Shown here: piece after piece, positions 18,796 to 25,729 of the stretch
Numbering within the stretch: the stretch's first letter is position 1
Layout: each line of letters opens with the position of its first letter
NCBI GenBank assembly: GCA_001507425.1
Contig: LMAJ01000016.1
Span: 124,001 to 188,000 of the forward strand
Direction: 5' to 3'
DNA: 64,000 bases
DNA from: Flavobacteriaceae bacterium CRH
Lineage (GTDB): Bacteria > Bacteroidota > Bacteroidia > Flavobacteriales > Flavobacteriaceae
Notes under the pieces: generated by a model
Database searches by the model: none
What the model was told of the DNA's origin: nothing
The model's input: only the letters and a program-made list of their open reading frames with translations
Made by a program: the position numbers and the translations under genes

Positions 18796-19403
18796 TTAAA
18801 TTTATATCTACATGAAAAACAGACAACGTTACAGAAGGTCAGCTCTCAACTTTAGCTAACCAGCTAAGTTTAGCGTTGATTGCTAAGGGAATTTATGATA
18901 TGGTTGTAGAATGGGGTGACGGTACTAGTAGCACTATTAATGCTTTTAACTCCCCCATATTACACATACTTATACTGTTGCAGGAACATATACTGTCTCT
19001 ATTAGTGGCATCTGTACAGGCTGACAATTTGGAATAGACAAACTATAGATAATAAGCATTTCTAAATGAGGCATATTGAAATTAGGTACTGATGAAGGAG
19101 GATATTTTTATTGATGTAAGAATCTTGATTTATCTGCAGTAAACGATACATTAGATTTAACCGGTACAACCTACCTCTCTGTCATTTGCATTCTCTTTTT
19201 GCGATAACTTATAACTATAAACAAATGTAATGAATGGATTTGTAGATGATATTACTGATTTAAATTTTATGTTCTATGTTGCAACTGCTTTTAATCAACC
19301 TATTGGAAATTGGAATAAAAGCAAGGTTTTATATATGAATGGAATGTTTGCTGTTTCAACTGCTCTTAACCAACCTATAGGAAATTGGGTTGAAAATAAC
19401 TAA
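18796..19403 (+). pseudogene. Decayed BspA-like (DUF285) surface-repeat gene
   Basis: Three frames must be joined to read a PKD-like start (DNVTEGQLSTLANQL, DMVVEWGDGTSSTINAFN) and then a BspA/DUF285-type part. The latter ends with two units 25 residues apart, FNQPIGNWNKSKVLYMNGMF and LNQPIGNW, read from 19287 onward. Four of the five in-frame stops are TGA (18813, 19022, 19067 and 19112) and one is TAG (19046). At 18813, 19022 and 19067 a Trp codon (TGG) would fit. Frameshifts occur near 18955 and between 19115 and 19231. The family uses leucine-rich-like repeats for surface binding. Boundaries are approximate; it lies between live genes of the island. Confidence 0.7.
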
Positions 19404-19559
19404 TTTAAATGCTATAAGGTTTGGGAACATCTTCTTAAAAGGTATCTAACTAACCTTTACTATAAGTATTGGAATTAATAAGTTAACAATTTACTATTTC
19501 TTAAGAATTTAAAACAAAACCAAATTGACAAATTATAACACATATTAAAAAATAAAAAA

Positions 19560-20411
19560 ATGGAAGAATATATATCTTTTACATTATTAGATCCTGATAA
19601 GGCAGACGAAACTACAACCGGATATTATAATACCGAAAAAACGATAACAACAAAAAAAAATGATTGCCCTAATCTTACAATTGGCGGTTCGGTCACACGT
19701 ACTGCTAAGGCAAAACAGTTTAAATCACCTTTAAGTATAGAGGATGCAAATGCAAAAGCCGTCTCATGGTTAAATGCAAATTCACAAGCGTACGCTAATA
19801 ATTTAGGTCCCTGTAGAACCACTAAATGGCGAGGAATAAATGAAATTTGTATAATTGAGCCTTCAACAAATTTAGAGCAGTTTGATTACATGGTAATTAA
19901 ATATAAATGGGCATTGGGAGCCGGAAGAGATTTTGACACATTTACAGGATTTATTAACACAGGAACACAATGGGATAATAAATATATGGGTTTTGGACAT
20001 GGCTACGGAAATATACTCCCTGACAATAAATCTGTTGCAGATTCTTATATTATGTGGGCTGGCGATAATACAAGTGATAATGGTGTTGAAACATGTTTAG
20101 TAAATTTTAATAAAATAACAAATGACCATCCAAACTTAAAATCTGTAAATGTAAGAATGGCTGGTGCATGGTATAATACTGTTGGTACCGGAAATATAGA
20201 TATTGAGATAACAACTTATAAGGGAGGTTCTATGGATAAAGCAGGATATGATATTATAAATAACGGAGGAAATAAAGTTCAACAACTAATTTTCTCTAAA
20301 AACATACCAAAACCTCCTGGCTGGTCTAATGATGTAGATAAAGTTATAAATATTGGTTATATAACATATACAAAAAGCGATGCTACCGGACAAGTAGTAA
20401 TAAATTATTAA
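19560..20411 (+). CDS. DUF5977-domain protein with C-terminal beta domain
   Basis: A 283-aa protein. Residues about 18-87 form a DUF5977 domain: GYYNTEKTITTKKNDCPN, then DANAKAVSWLNANSQAYANN, closing with LGPCR. It has two conserved cysteines that could form a disulfide. The rest (88-283) is a beta-rich domain (FDYMVIKYKWALGAGRDFDT, GTQWDNKYMGFGHGYG) of the kind found in phage receptor-binding or lectin-like heads. No signal peptide, so export would need a non-Sec route or the protein belongs to a phage-type particle. Its neighbour at 20422-20781 carries the same domain. Confidence 0.75.
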   Translation: MEEYISFTLLDPDKADETTTGYYNTEKTITTKKNDCPNLTIGGSVTRTAKAKQFKSPLSIEDANAKAVSWLNANSQAYANNLGPCRTTKWRGINEICIIEPSTNLEQFDYMVIKYKWALGAGRDFDTFTGFINTGTQWDNKYMGFGHGYGNILPDNKSVADSYIMWAGDNTSDNGVETCLVNFNKITNDHPNLKSVNVRMAGAWYNTVGTGNIDIEITTYKGGSMDKAGYDIINNGGNKVQQLIFSKNIPKPPGWSNDVDKVINIGYITYTKSDATGQVVINY

Positions 20412-20421
20412 AACATAAAAA

Positions 20422-20781
20422 ATGGTAAATACAGGATATAAATCTTTTGCAAAGTTAGAACTCTATTATCAGGATGATCAAAGTTACGCAGGGCAAACAA
20501 AGGATAACGTGATTACTGATATTGATTACATCGCCCCTGTCCAGGATTATTTATCCTGCCCACCAACTGCTAGGTATTACAGCGAAGAAAAAACAATACA
20601 TATTACAAGAAATAATTGCTCACAAGGACAAATAGGAGATACTGTAGCATGTAATGTTTTGGCTAAAATGTTTGTTTCCAACAAAAGTGTTCAGGATGCA
20701 AATGCTCAAAGAGATTTATGGTTGTCAGAGAATGCACAAGTCTATGCAAATAATTTAGGCAAATGCCGGCTAATAATCTAA
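20422..20781 (+). CDS. DUF5977-domain protein, short paralogue
   Basis: A 119-aa protein made of a short N-terminal segment (KSFAKLELYYQDDQ) and a DUF5977 domain at about 45-117. It carries RYYSEEKTIHITRNNCSQGQ, DANAQRDLW and AQVYANNLGKCR. It is close to the first half of the 283-aa protein, which it follows after 10 bp. It lacks that protein's C-terminal head, ending three residues after the domain. It could be a shortened partner or a remnant of a longer gene. Confidence 0.75.
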   Translation: MVNTGYKSFAKLELYYQDDQSYAGQTKDNVITDIDYIAPVQDYLSCPPTARYYSEEKTIHITRNNCSQGQIGDTVACNVLAKMFVSNKSVQDANAQRDLWLSENAQVYANNLGKCRLII

Positions 20782-20877
20782 TCTAAATTAAGAGCCATAA
20801 ACCAAAACGGAAATTACAACAATTAATCTAACAGCTTTTTTTCACAACAAGAATTAAGATTACTAAATTAAATAATA

Positions 20878-21558
20878 ATGCGTACAGACCACAATAGAAT
20901 AAAAGTAGCTGATTTAGAAAAAAATCAGCCAAATAAAATGCTTGCAACAGGTTCGACAGGAGAATTAGAATTTAGTGATGTCACAAATATAACTTCAGTG
21001 TCTATTGCTTCTGATATCGAAACACAAACAAACATCGCAGTACCTGAAGATAACAAAGTTGTTAGCCGCTCTAAGTTGTTTAATTGGTGGAATTGGATAA
21101 AAACTCAAGCACACATAATTACAGGGATTTGGACTTTCAAGTCCCAAATCAACACAACTCATGTTCGCCCAATTACAACCAAAACTTATAATTTAGGAGA
21201 CGGCAGTTATTCTTATGCAAATGCAACTATTGGTACAGGTAATATTACTAATATCAATTCTAATTTAACAAAAACAAATAGAATAAGTCCAAATACAACG
21301 AATTTAGGTTTGGTGTTCACAAACAATGCTGGAAATTTAGCTAGAGCTGTAATGTTCAACAATGGTCATTGGATTTTTCAGGAAACAGGAACACCTGTCG
21401 ATAACGGATCAGATATTATTCAAGCAGGAGGAACAATTTTAGCTGATAGTTTCAAAATATTGCCTAAAGCTTTGTCAACTGTACCTGTGAATGGAGCTAT
21501 TGAACGCGATGTTAATGGAAGGCTTTGGACAACTAGAGGATGTGTAAGATACATATAA
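20878..21558 (+). CDS. Phage-tail-fibre-like protein
   Basis: A 226-aa protein. The N-terminus has the fibre-type pattern EDNKVVSRSKLFNWWNWIKT, followed by GIWTFKSQINTTHVRP. In Bacteroidetes phages such WWNWIKT segments sit in the stem of fibre proteins. Residues 95-180 contain Asn- and Gly-rich beta strands, and the end reads NGAIERDVNGRLWTTRGCVR. No signal peptide or membrane segment. It is the last intact gene of the island; a hairpin terminator lies at 21908. Confidence 0.65.
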   Translation: MRTDHNRIKVADLEKNQPNKMLATGSTGELEFSDVTNITSVSIASDIETQTNIAVPEDNKVVSRSKLFNWWNWIKTQAHIITGIWTFKSQINTTHVRPITTKTYNLGDGSYSYANATIGTGNITNINSNLTKTNRISPNTTNLGLVFTNNAGNLARAVMFNNGHWIFQETGTPVDNGSDIIQAGGTILADSFKILPKALSTVPVNGAIERDVNGRLWTTRGCVRYI

Positions 21559-21562
21559 ACTT

Positions 21563-21689
21563 AAATAAAGTTTCAGCACAATTTTTTTGTAGAAGACGTA
21601 TTGAGTTTGCAGATTCAACTAATACGAACTGTAATAATCAGGCAATAAGAGTTTATACTTCAAAACATCAACTTTACTTGAAAGAATAA
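21563..21689 (+). other. Short open stretch downstream of the last fibre gene, possible lost C-terminus
   Basis: The 500-bp gap after 21558 holds no intact gene. A stretch of about 40 codons (21563-21689) reads FCRRRIEFADSTNTNCNNQA then IRVYTSKHQLYLKE before a stop. It is in a different frame from the fibre gene that ends at 21558. It may be a shifted C-terminus of that gene or another decayed fibre end. The remainder to 21905 shows nothing else I can name. Weak evidence. Confidence 0.3.
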
Positions 21690-21907
21690 GAGTGTAAATA
21701 AAGAAACCAGATGGAAAAAATAACTCGAACAATTTCAAACCATCTGCCATTTAAGATGTAACCTTGTAATTGAATTTGCAAGAAGAAATTTCCCTTTTGA
21801 TGTAAATAAGTTTTATTAAAATTATAGAATAAGCAAACAGTAAATAAAGATAATTAAACTTGAATCAGCAACTAATTAAAATAGATGCCTTAGTATAATT
21901 AAAAGTG

Positions 21908-21948
21908 AGTCCTTAGCAAATAAAATATCATTTTGCTAAGGACTTTTT
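21908..21948 (+). terminator. Rho-independent terminator after the fibre island
   Basis: AGTCCTTAGCAAA pairs with TTTGCTAAGGACT over 13 bp with an 11-nt loop and is followed by a T run. It sits about 350 bp after the last intact island gene and can end its transcript. Confidence 0.75.
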
Positions 21949-22026
21949 AATACAAAAACACTCATACTTCAAACTCTAAATTTCTCCTCCTCCTTCTTAA
22001 AATTATCCTAAAAAAATTTTCTTTAA

Positions 22027-22056
22027 TTGGTATATCGGGAAAAGTCGATATATTTG
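22027..22056 (+). promoter_or_regulatory. Promoter and operator of the ArsR-OYE operon
   Basis: TTG (22027-22029), a 19-bp spacer and TATATTTG (22049-22056) match the Bacteroidetes promoter. A perfect inverted repeat, TATATCG (22031-22037) with CGATATA (22046-22052), overlaps the spacer and the -7 box. That is the expected place for an autoregulating ArsR dimer to block RNA polymerase. The ATG at 22061 follows 4 nt after the -7 box. Confidence 0.65.
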
Positions 22057-22060
22057 CGCC

Positions 22061-22363
22061 ATGGAAAATATTGAAATATTCAAGGCATTGTCTAACAAAT
22101 CCAGATTGCAAATGCTGGAATGGTTAAAAAATCCTGAAATAAACTTTCCGGAACAACTCCAGCATGCAGGATTTGAACACGGAGTTTGTGTTGGACAGAT
22201 TCAGGCAAAAGCCGGGCTTACCCAATCAACAGTTTCTGAATACCTGTCTATTCTGCAACGTGCAGGCTTTATCGAAGCAACGCGCGTGGGACAATGGACT
22301 TACTATAAACGCAACGAAGGTGCCTTTGAAGCACTCAGTAAATTAATTCAATCTAATTTGTAA
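22061..22363 (+). CDS. ArsR family winged-helix repressor
   Basis: A 100-aa protein with the ArsR winged helix: IFKALSNKSRLQMLEWLKNP, then GLTQSTVSEYLSILQRAGFI as recognition helix, and the wing RVGQWTYYKRNEG. A single Cys lies in HGVCVGQI, near the alpha-3 metal-site position of classic ArsR proteins, but the CxC pair is missing. A thiol or electrophile sensor is possible but not shown. It is 6 bp upstream of an Old Yellow Enzyme gene, which is the obvious regulated partner. Confidence 0.92.
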   Translation: MENIEIFKALSNKSRLQMLEWLKNPEINFPEQLQHAGFEHGVCVGQIQAKAGLTQSTVSEYLSILQRAGFIEATRVGQWTYYKRNEGAFEALSKLIQSNL

Positions 22364-22369
22364 ATTACT

Positions 22370-23476
22370 ATGAGTACAAACAACCTGTTTTCGCCATTTA
22401 ACTTAAAGACGTTAAATCTAAAAAACCGAATCGTAATGGCGCCAATGACGCGCTCATTTTCTCCAAACGGAATTCCAACTGATGAAGTAGCTGCTTACTA
22501 TCAAAAAAGAGCTGAAGGTGAAGTTGGTTTAATTTTATCTGAAGGAACTGTAATCGACAGACCTTCATCATCAAACGATGGAAATGTCCCTCATTTTTAT
22601 GGCGATCAGGCCTTAAAAGGTTGGGAAAAAGTAATAAAAGAAGTGCATGCAGCCGGAGGTTCTATGGGACCACAAATCTGGCATATGGGAATTATGGACA
22701 ATCATCATTCAGGATGGGTTCCGCCAGTTCCTTTTGAAGGTCCATCAGGGTTAAACAGACCTGATTTCAGCAACGGAAACACGATGACTGAAAAAGATAT
22801 CGAAGATACTATTATTGCTTTTGGAAAAGCTGCTGCTGACGCCAAAAGATTAGGTTTTGATACCATTGAAATTCACGGTGCACATGGTTATTTAGTTGAC
22901 CAGTTTTTTAGAGCTGAAACTAATTTGCGTACTGATATTTACGGTGGAAAAACATTACCGGAACGTAACCGCTTTGCTATTGAAGTGGTAAAAGAAATCA
23001 GAAAACAAGTTGGGAATGACTTCGCTGTTATCATGCGTTTTTCTCAATTTAAACCTTCTGATTATAATTATAAACTGGCTAAAAATCCACAAGAATTAGA
23101 AGCCTGGCTTACGCCTCTTGTTGATGCCGGAGTTGATATTTTACATTGTTCGCAACGCAGATTCTGGGAACCTGAATTTGAAGATTCTGATTTGAACTTT
23201 GCAGGTTGGGCTAAAAAAGTAACTGGTGCTCCAACAATTACTGTAGGTTCTGTTGGCCTTTCAGGAGATTTCTTTGGTGCGTTTGCAGGAGAAAGTTCTG
23301 AGCCAACTTCTTTAGAAGAATTAAACAGACGTTTCGACAGAGGCGATTTTGATTTGGTTGCTGTGGGAAGACCTTTATTATCTGATCCTAATTGGGTTGC
23401 GAAAATTAAAGCTGGTAAAACAGATCAGTTGAAAGGTTTTAGTAAAGAAGCATTAGGAGCTTTGGTTCTTGAATAA
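22370..23476 (+). CDS. Old Yellow Enzyme family ene-reductase (FMN)
   Basis: A 368-aa NADH:flavin oxidoreductase of the OYE/NemA type, TIM barrel with FMN. Visible signatures: LKNRIVMAPMTRS (N-terminal FMN site), EIHGAHGYLVDQFF with the substrate-binding His pair pattern, and VGRPLLSDPNWV near the C-terminus, which binds the phosphate. It reduces alpha,beta-unsaturated carbonyls and similar electrophiles. It follows the ArsR gene by 6 bp in one operon. It ends just before an intergenic repeat and a terminator at 23645. Confidence 0.93.
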   Translation: MSTNNLFSPFNLKTLNLKNRIVMAPMTRSFSPNGIPTDEVAAYYQKRAEGEVGLILSEGTVIDRPSSSNDGNVPHFYGDQALKGWEKVIKEVHAAGGSMGPQIWHMGIMDNHHSGWVPPVPFEGPSGLNRPDFSNGNTMTEKDIEDTIIAFGKAAADAKRLGFDTIEIHGAHGYLVDQFFRAETNLRTDIYGGKTLPERNRFAIEVVKEIRKQVGNDFAVIMRFSQFKPSDYNYKLAKNPQELEAWLTPLVDAGVDILHCSQRRFWEPEFEDSDLNFAGWAKKVTGAPTITVGSVGLSGDFFGAFAGESSEPTSLEELNRRFDRGDFDLVAVGRPLLSDPNWVAKIKAGKTDQLKGFSKEALGALVLE

Positions 23477-23588
23477 GTTTTTTTTGAAGGTTCATAGGTA
23501 CAGAGGTTCAAAGTTGCAGAGGTTTTTCCTCTGAAGCACTGATTTTAGAATAAATTATTTTCATAAATCTGTATAACCGTAATGTACC

Positions 23589-23614
23589 GTAGAGACGCAC
23601 AGCAGTGCGTCTAC
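23589..23614. repeat. Palindromic intergenic repeat (GTAGAGACGCAC)
   Basis: GTAGAGACGCAC and GTGCGTCTAC pair around AGCA in the gap between OYE and the acyltransferase. The arm has the look of a genome-wide Flavobacterium repeat. Related runs of GGTACAGAGGTTCAAAG occur nearby at 23487-23520. Confidence 0.55.
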
Positions 23615-23644
23615 ACAAAGCATATCGACAAAGAAATTAAATAG

Positions 23645-23678
23645 AAAAGGGATAAACGTAATTGTTTATCCCTTTTTT
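23645..23678 (+). terminator. Terminator of the ArsR-OYE operon
   Basis: AAAAGGGATAAAC pairs with GTTTATCCCTTTT (13 bp, 6-nt loop) and ends in a T run. Because the upstream side has an A run it can also serve the minus-strand acyltransferase. Confidence 0.75.
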
Positions 23679-23770
23679 GAATATCTAAAACTAACAAAAT
23701 TAGAAATTCGTTTTTTTAAGGTTTACAGTTACAAAGGTGCAAAGAGACAAAGTTTTTTTTGCACCTTTTT

Positions 23771-24907
23771 TTACCTTTGTGCCTCTGTACCTCTGCGCCT
23801 TTGAACCTTATCCTGAAGCCATTTACGAATAGGTTCATCATATAATTTCAGACATAAATAAGCAAGAACAATACTTGTAATTAAAAGTCCGATTCCCCAT
23901 AAATAGCCGTCTTCGAGAGAAACTTTATTATCTACAACCCATGCCGTATACCAATAAATTAGCGGATAATGAGTTATGTAAATTGGATATGAAATATCGC
24001 CTAAAAGCTTGCATATTTTGGATGAAAAAGCACTTTTTATTTCTCCGCCTGCACCAATAGCAACAATTATTGGAAACACTAAAATAATACAAACCGATTC
24101 GTATAAACCATTCATCCATAAACTGTTTTCATCTCCAAATCTTGGCAATGCCAAAACAATCGTGATTAAAATACTGCACACCCAAAAAGCACCTTTTATG
24201 TGAATTAGTTTTCCTAAACGGGAAAGCAAAATTCCGGCAAAAAACGGATACAACAAGCGTGTAAAACCAACATTCATTTGCTCCAGATTTAAAGACCAGC
24301 CGCCAATAACATCTCCTTTTGGTCCAAAAACAGTGTAATTAATCAGCATTCCTGCAAAGATTAGTACAAAAACAGAGAGGACTTTATTCGAAAATTTACG
24401 GAAGAATAATGCGTACAAAATATTGGCAATGTATTCGAAGAAAAGTGACCACGCCGGGCCATTCAAAGGGTGCATTTCTCCCCAGCCTCTAATTTCTGCC
24501 GATGGTGTTAGCGGAATTAATGTAAAACCTACAAACATAACCAACAATACTTTCCAGACTGGTATAGTGGCAATTTGAGGAAATAAAATATCCGATGCCT
24601 GAAAATAATACAACACCGCTCCAATGATCATTCCCATAATAACCATGGGCTGTAAGCGTATTAAACGTCTTTTGTAAAACTCCCATTCGGTCATTTTTCC
24701 CCAGCGATCGTCATACGCATAAGCGACAACAAACCCTGACAATAAAAAGAAAAAATCAACGGCTAAATAACCATGGTTGATGATTTGTATAAAACGATTT
24801 CCGCCAGCAAAGGTTTCAAAAATATGAAACGCAACAACTAAAATTGCCGCTACTCCACGTAAACCGTCTAAGATTTCATAATGTTTTTTTGGTTTAATAT
24901 CAGTCAT
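23771..24907 (-). CDS. Acyltransferase family 3 (membrane O-acyltransferase)
   Basis: A 378-aa integral membrane protein of the acyltransferase-3 family with about 10 membrane segments. The conserved start is LDGLRGVAAILVVAFHIFE with the catalytic His, followed by FFFLLSGFVVAYAYDDR and KRRLIRLQPM. Acylates surface sugars or lipids, acceptor unknown. The last 11 residues (VQRRRGTEAQR) come from translation into an intergenic repeat (see 23487-23520), so the natural end may have been lost. It lies 39 bp downstream of the DUF1349 gene, probably the same transcript. Confidence 0.9.
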   Translation of the reverse strand: MTDIKPKKHYEILDGLRGVAAILVVAFHIFETFAGGNRFIQIINHGYLAVDFFFLLSGFVVAYAYDDRWGKMTEWEFYKRRLIRLQPMVIMGMIIGAVLYYFQASDILFPQIATIPVWKVLLVMFVGFTLIPLTPSAEIRGWGEMHPLNGPAWSLFFEYIANILYALFFRKFSNKVLSVFVLIFAGMLINYTVFGPKGDVIGGWSLNLEQMNVGFTRLLYPFFAGILLSRLGKLIHIKGAFWVCSILITIVLALPRFGDENSLWMNGLYESVCIILVFPIIVAIGAGGEIKSAFSSKICKLLGDISYPIYITHYPLIYWYTAWVVDNKVSLEDGYLWGIGLLITSIVLAYLCLKLYDEPIRKWLQDKVQRRRGTEAQR

Positions 24908-24946
24908 ATAATGGTTAATTATAAATTGTGAATGGTTAATTGATTA

Positions 24947-25594
24947 TTATTGGTGGTTTTTCAGCCATTCTAATCTTCTTTGATCTGGAAGATGTTTTAC
25001 TGTGAAATTTTTGAATTTGGCTTCAAAACCTTTTCCGTCCGGAGACGCGGCCATTAAACCAACCATAACCGGAATATTATCCTGCAATGGCGCATTTCTT
25101 GTCAGGATATAATTTTTATCATCATAAGAAAAGAAAACTTCAATGGCATCTAATCTTCTGACAACTTTTATCCAGACAAATGGCGGTGCTTTGTCTAACG
25201 TTATTACGCTCCAGTCGCTTTTATCGTGCGTTACAACGGTGCTGATATTGAATTTTCCGTCTACAAACTCCACTCCTGTTTTGATGTAATTTTTTTCATC
25301 AATACGAATCATTAATCCCATTTGGTCAAAACGTGCAATGTAGTTTCCGGTTAATTTTACTTTGGCTTCAAATTCTCCGCCATAATTCGCGTAATAAAAA
25401 GGTGCATCATCAACAGTAAATCCGTAATGCGAAATACGCCAATAATCACTGTTAGCGGTAACATTCATAATTAATGCATTGTTTTTAATTTCCCATTTTT
25501 CAGGTTCGTTAAACCATTGCATTTTGCTCAGGCTTTGCGCCGAAATATTCTCAAATAAAAAGAATACAGCGACAAATAATACTATTCGTTTCAT
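24947..25594 (-). CDS. DUF1349 protein, exported
   Basis: A 215-aa protein with a signal peptide (about residues 1-18, NISAQ). It is the DUF1349 (concanavalin-like) family, recognised by PEKWEIKNNALIMNVTANSD, YGGEFEAKVKLTGNY and DQMGLMIRIDEKNYIKTGVE. The family is a beta-sandwich often found beside glycosidases, and probably binds sugars; enzyme activity is not established. It sits between the GH3 gene (25730) and the acyltransferase on one strand. Confidence 0.88.
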   Translation of the reverse strand: MKRIVLFVAVFFLFENISAQSLSKMQWFNEPEKWEIKNNALIMNVTANSDYWRISHYGFTVDDAPFYYANYGGEFEAKVKLTGNYIARFDQMGLMIRIDEKNYIKTGVEFVDGKFNISTVVTHDKSDWSVITLDKAPPFVWIKVVRRLDAIEVFFSYDDKNYILTRNAPLQDNIPVMVGLMAASPDGKGFEAKFKNFTVKHLPDQRRLEWLKNHQ

Positions 25595-25729
25595 TGATTA
25601 AATTATTAAATTAATATTTGATAAGATGCGAAAACTTCTAAAATTTCACTTTTAATTTTTTTGACAAAAGCAAAGCCGCAATTTTTACAATTGCAGCTTT
25701 ACAACCAACCAATTTAGAAAATAATGAAA

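Noticed and set aside
18796..19403. TGA read as tryptophan (alternative genetic code)
   Set aside because: Intact genes all around use TGG for Trp and end at TAA, TAG or TGA; the locus also has a TAG and frameshifts.
11337..21948. Complete prophage
   Set aside because: No integrase, terminase, portal, capsid, sheath, lysis or replication genes; only a repressor and fibre-like genes.
21970..21995. AGGAGG-like run on the minus strand
   Set aside because: No gene of useful length starts within the right distance.
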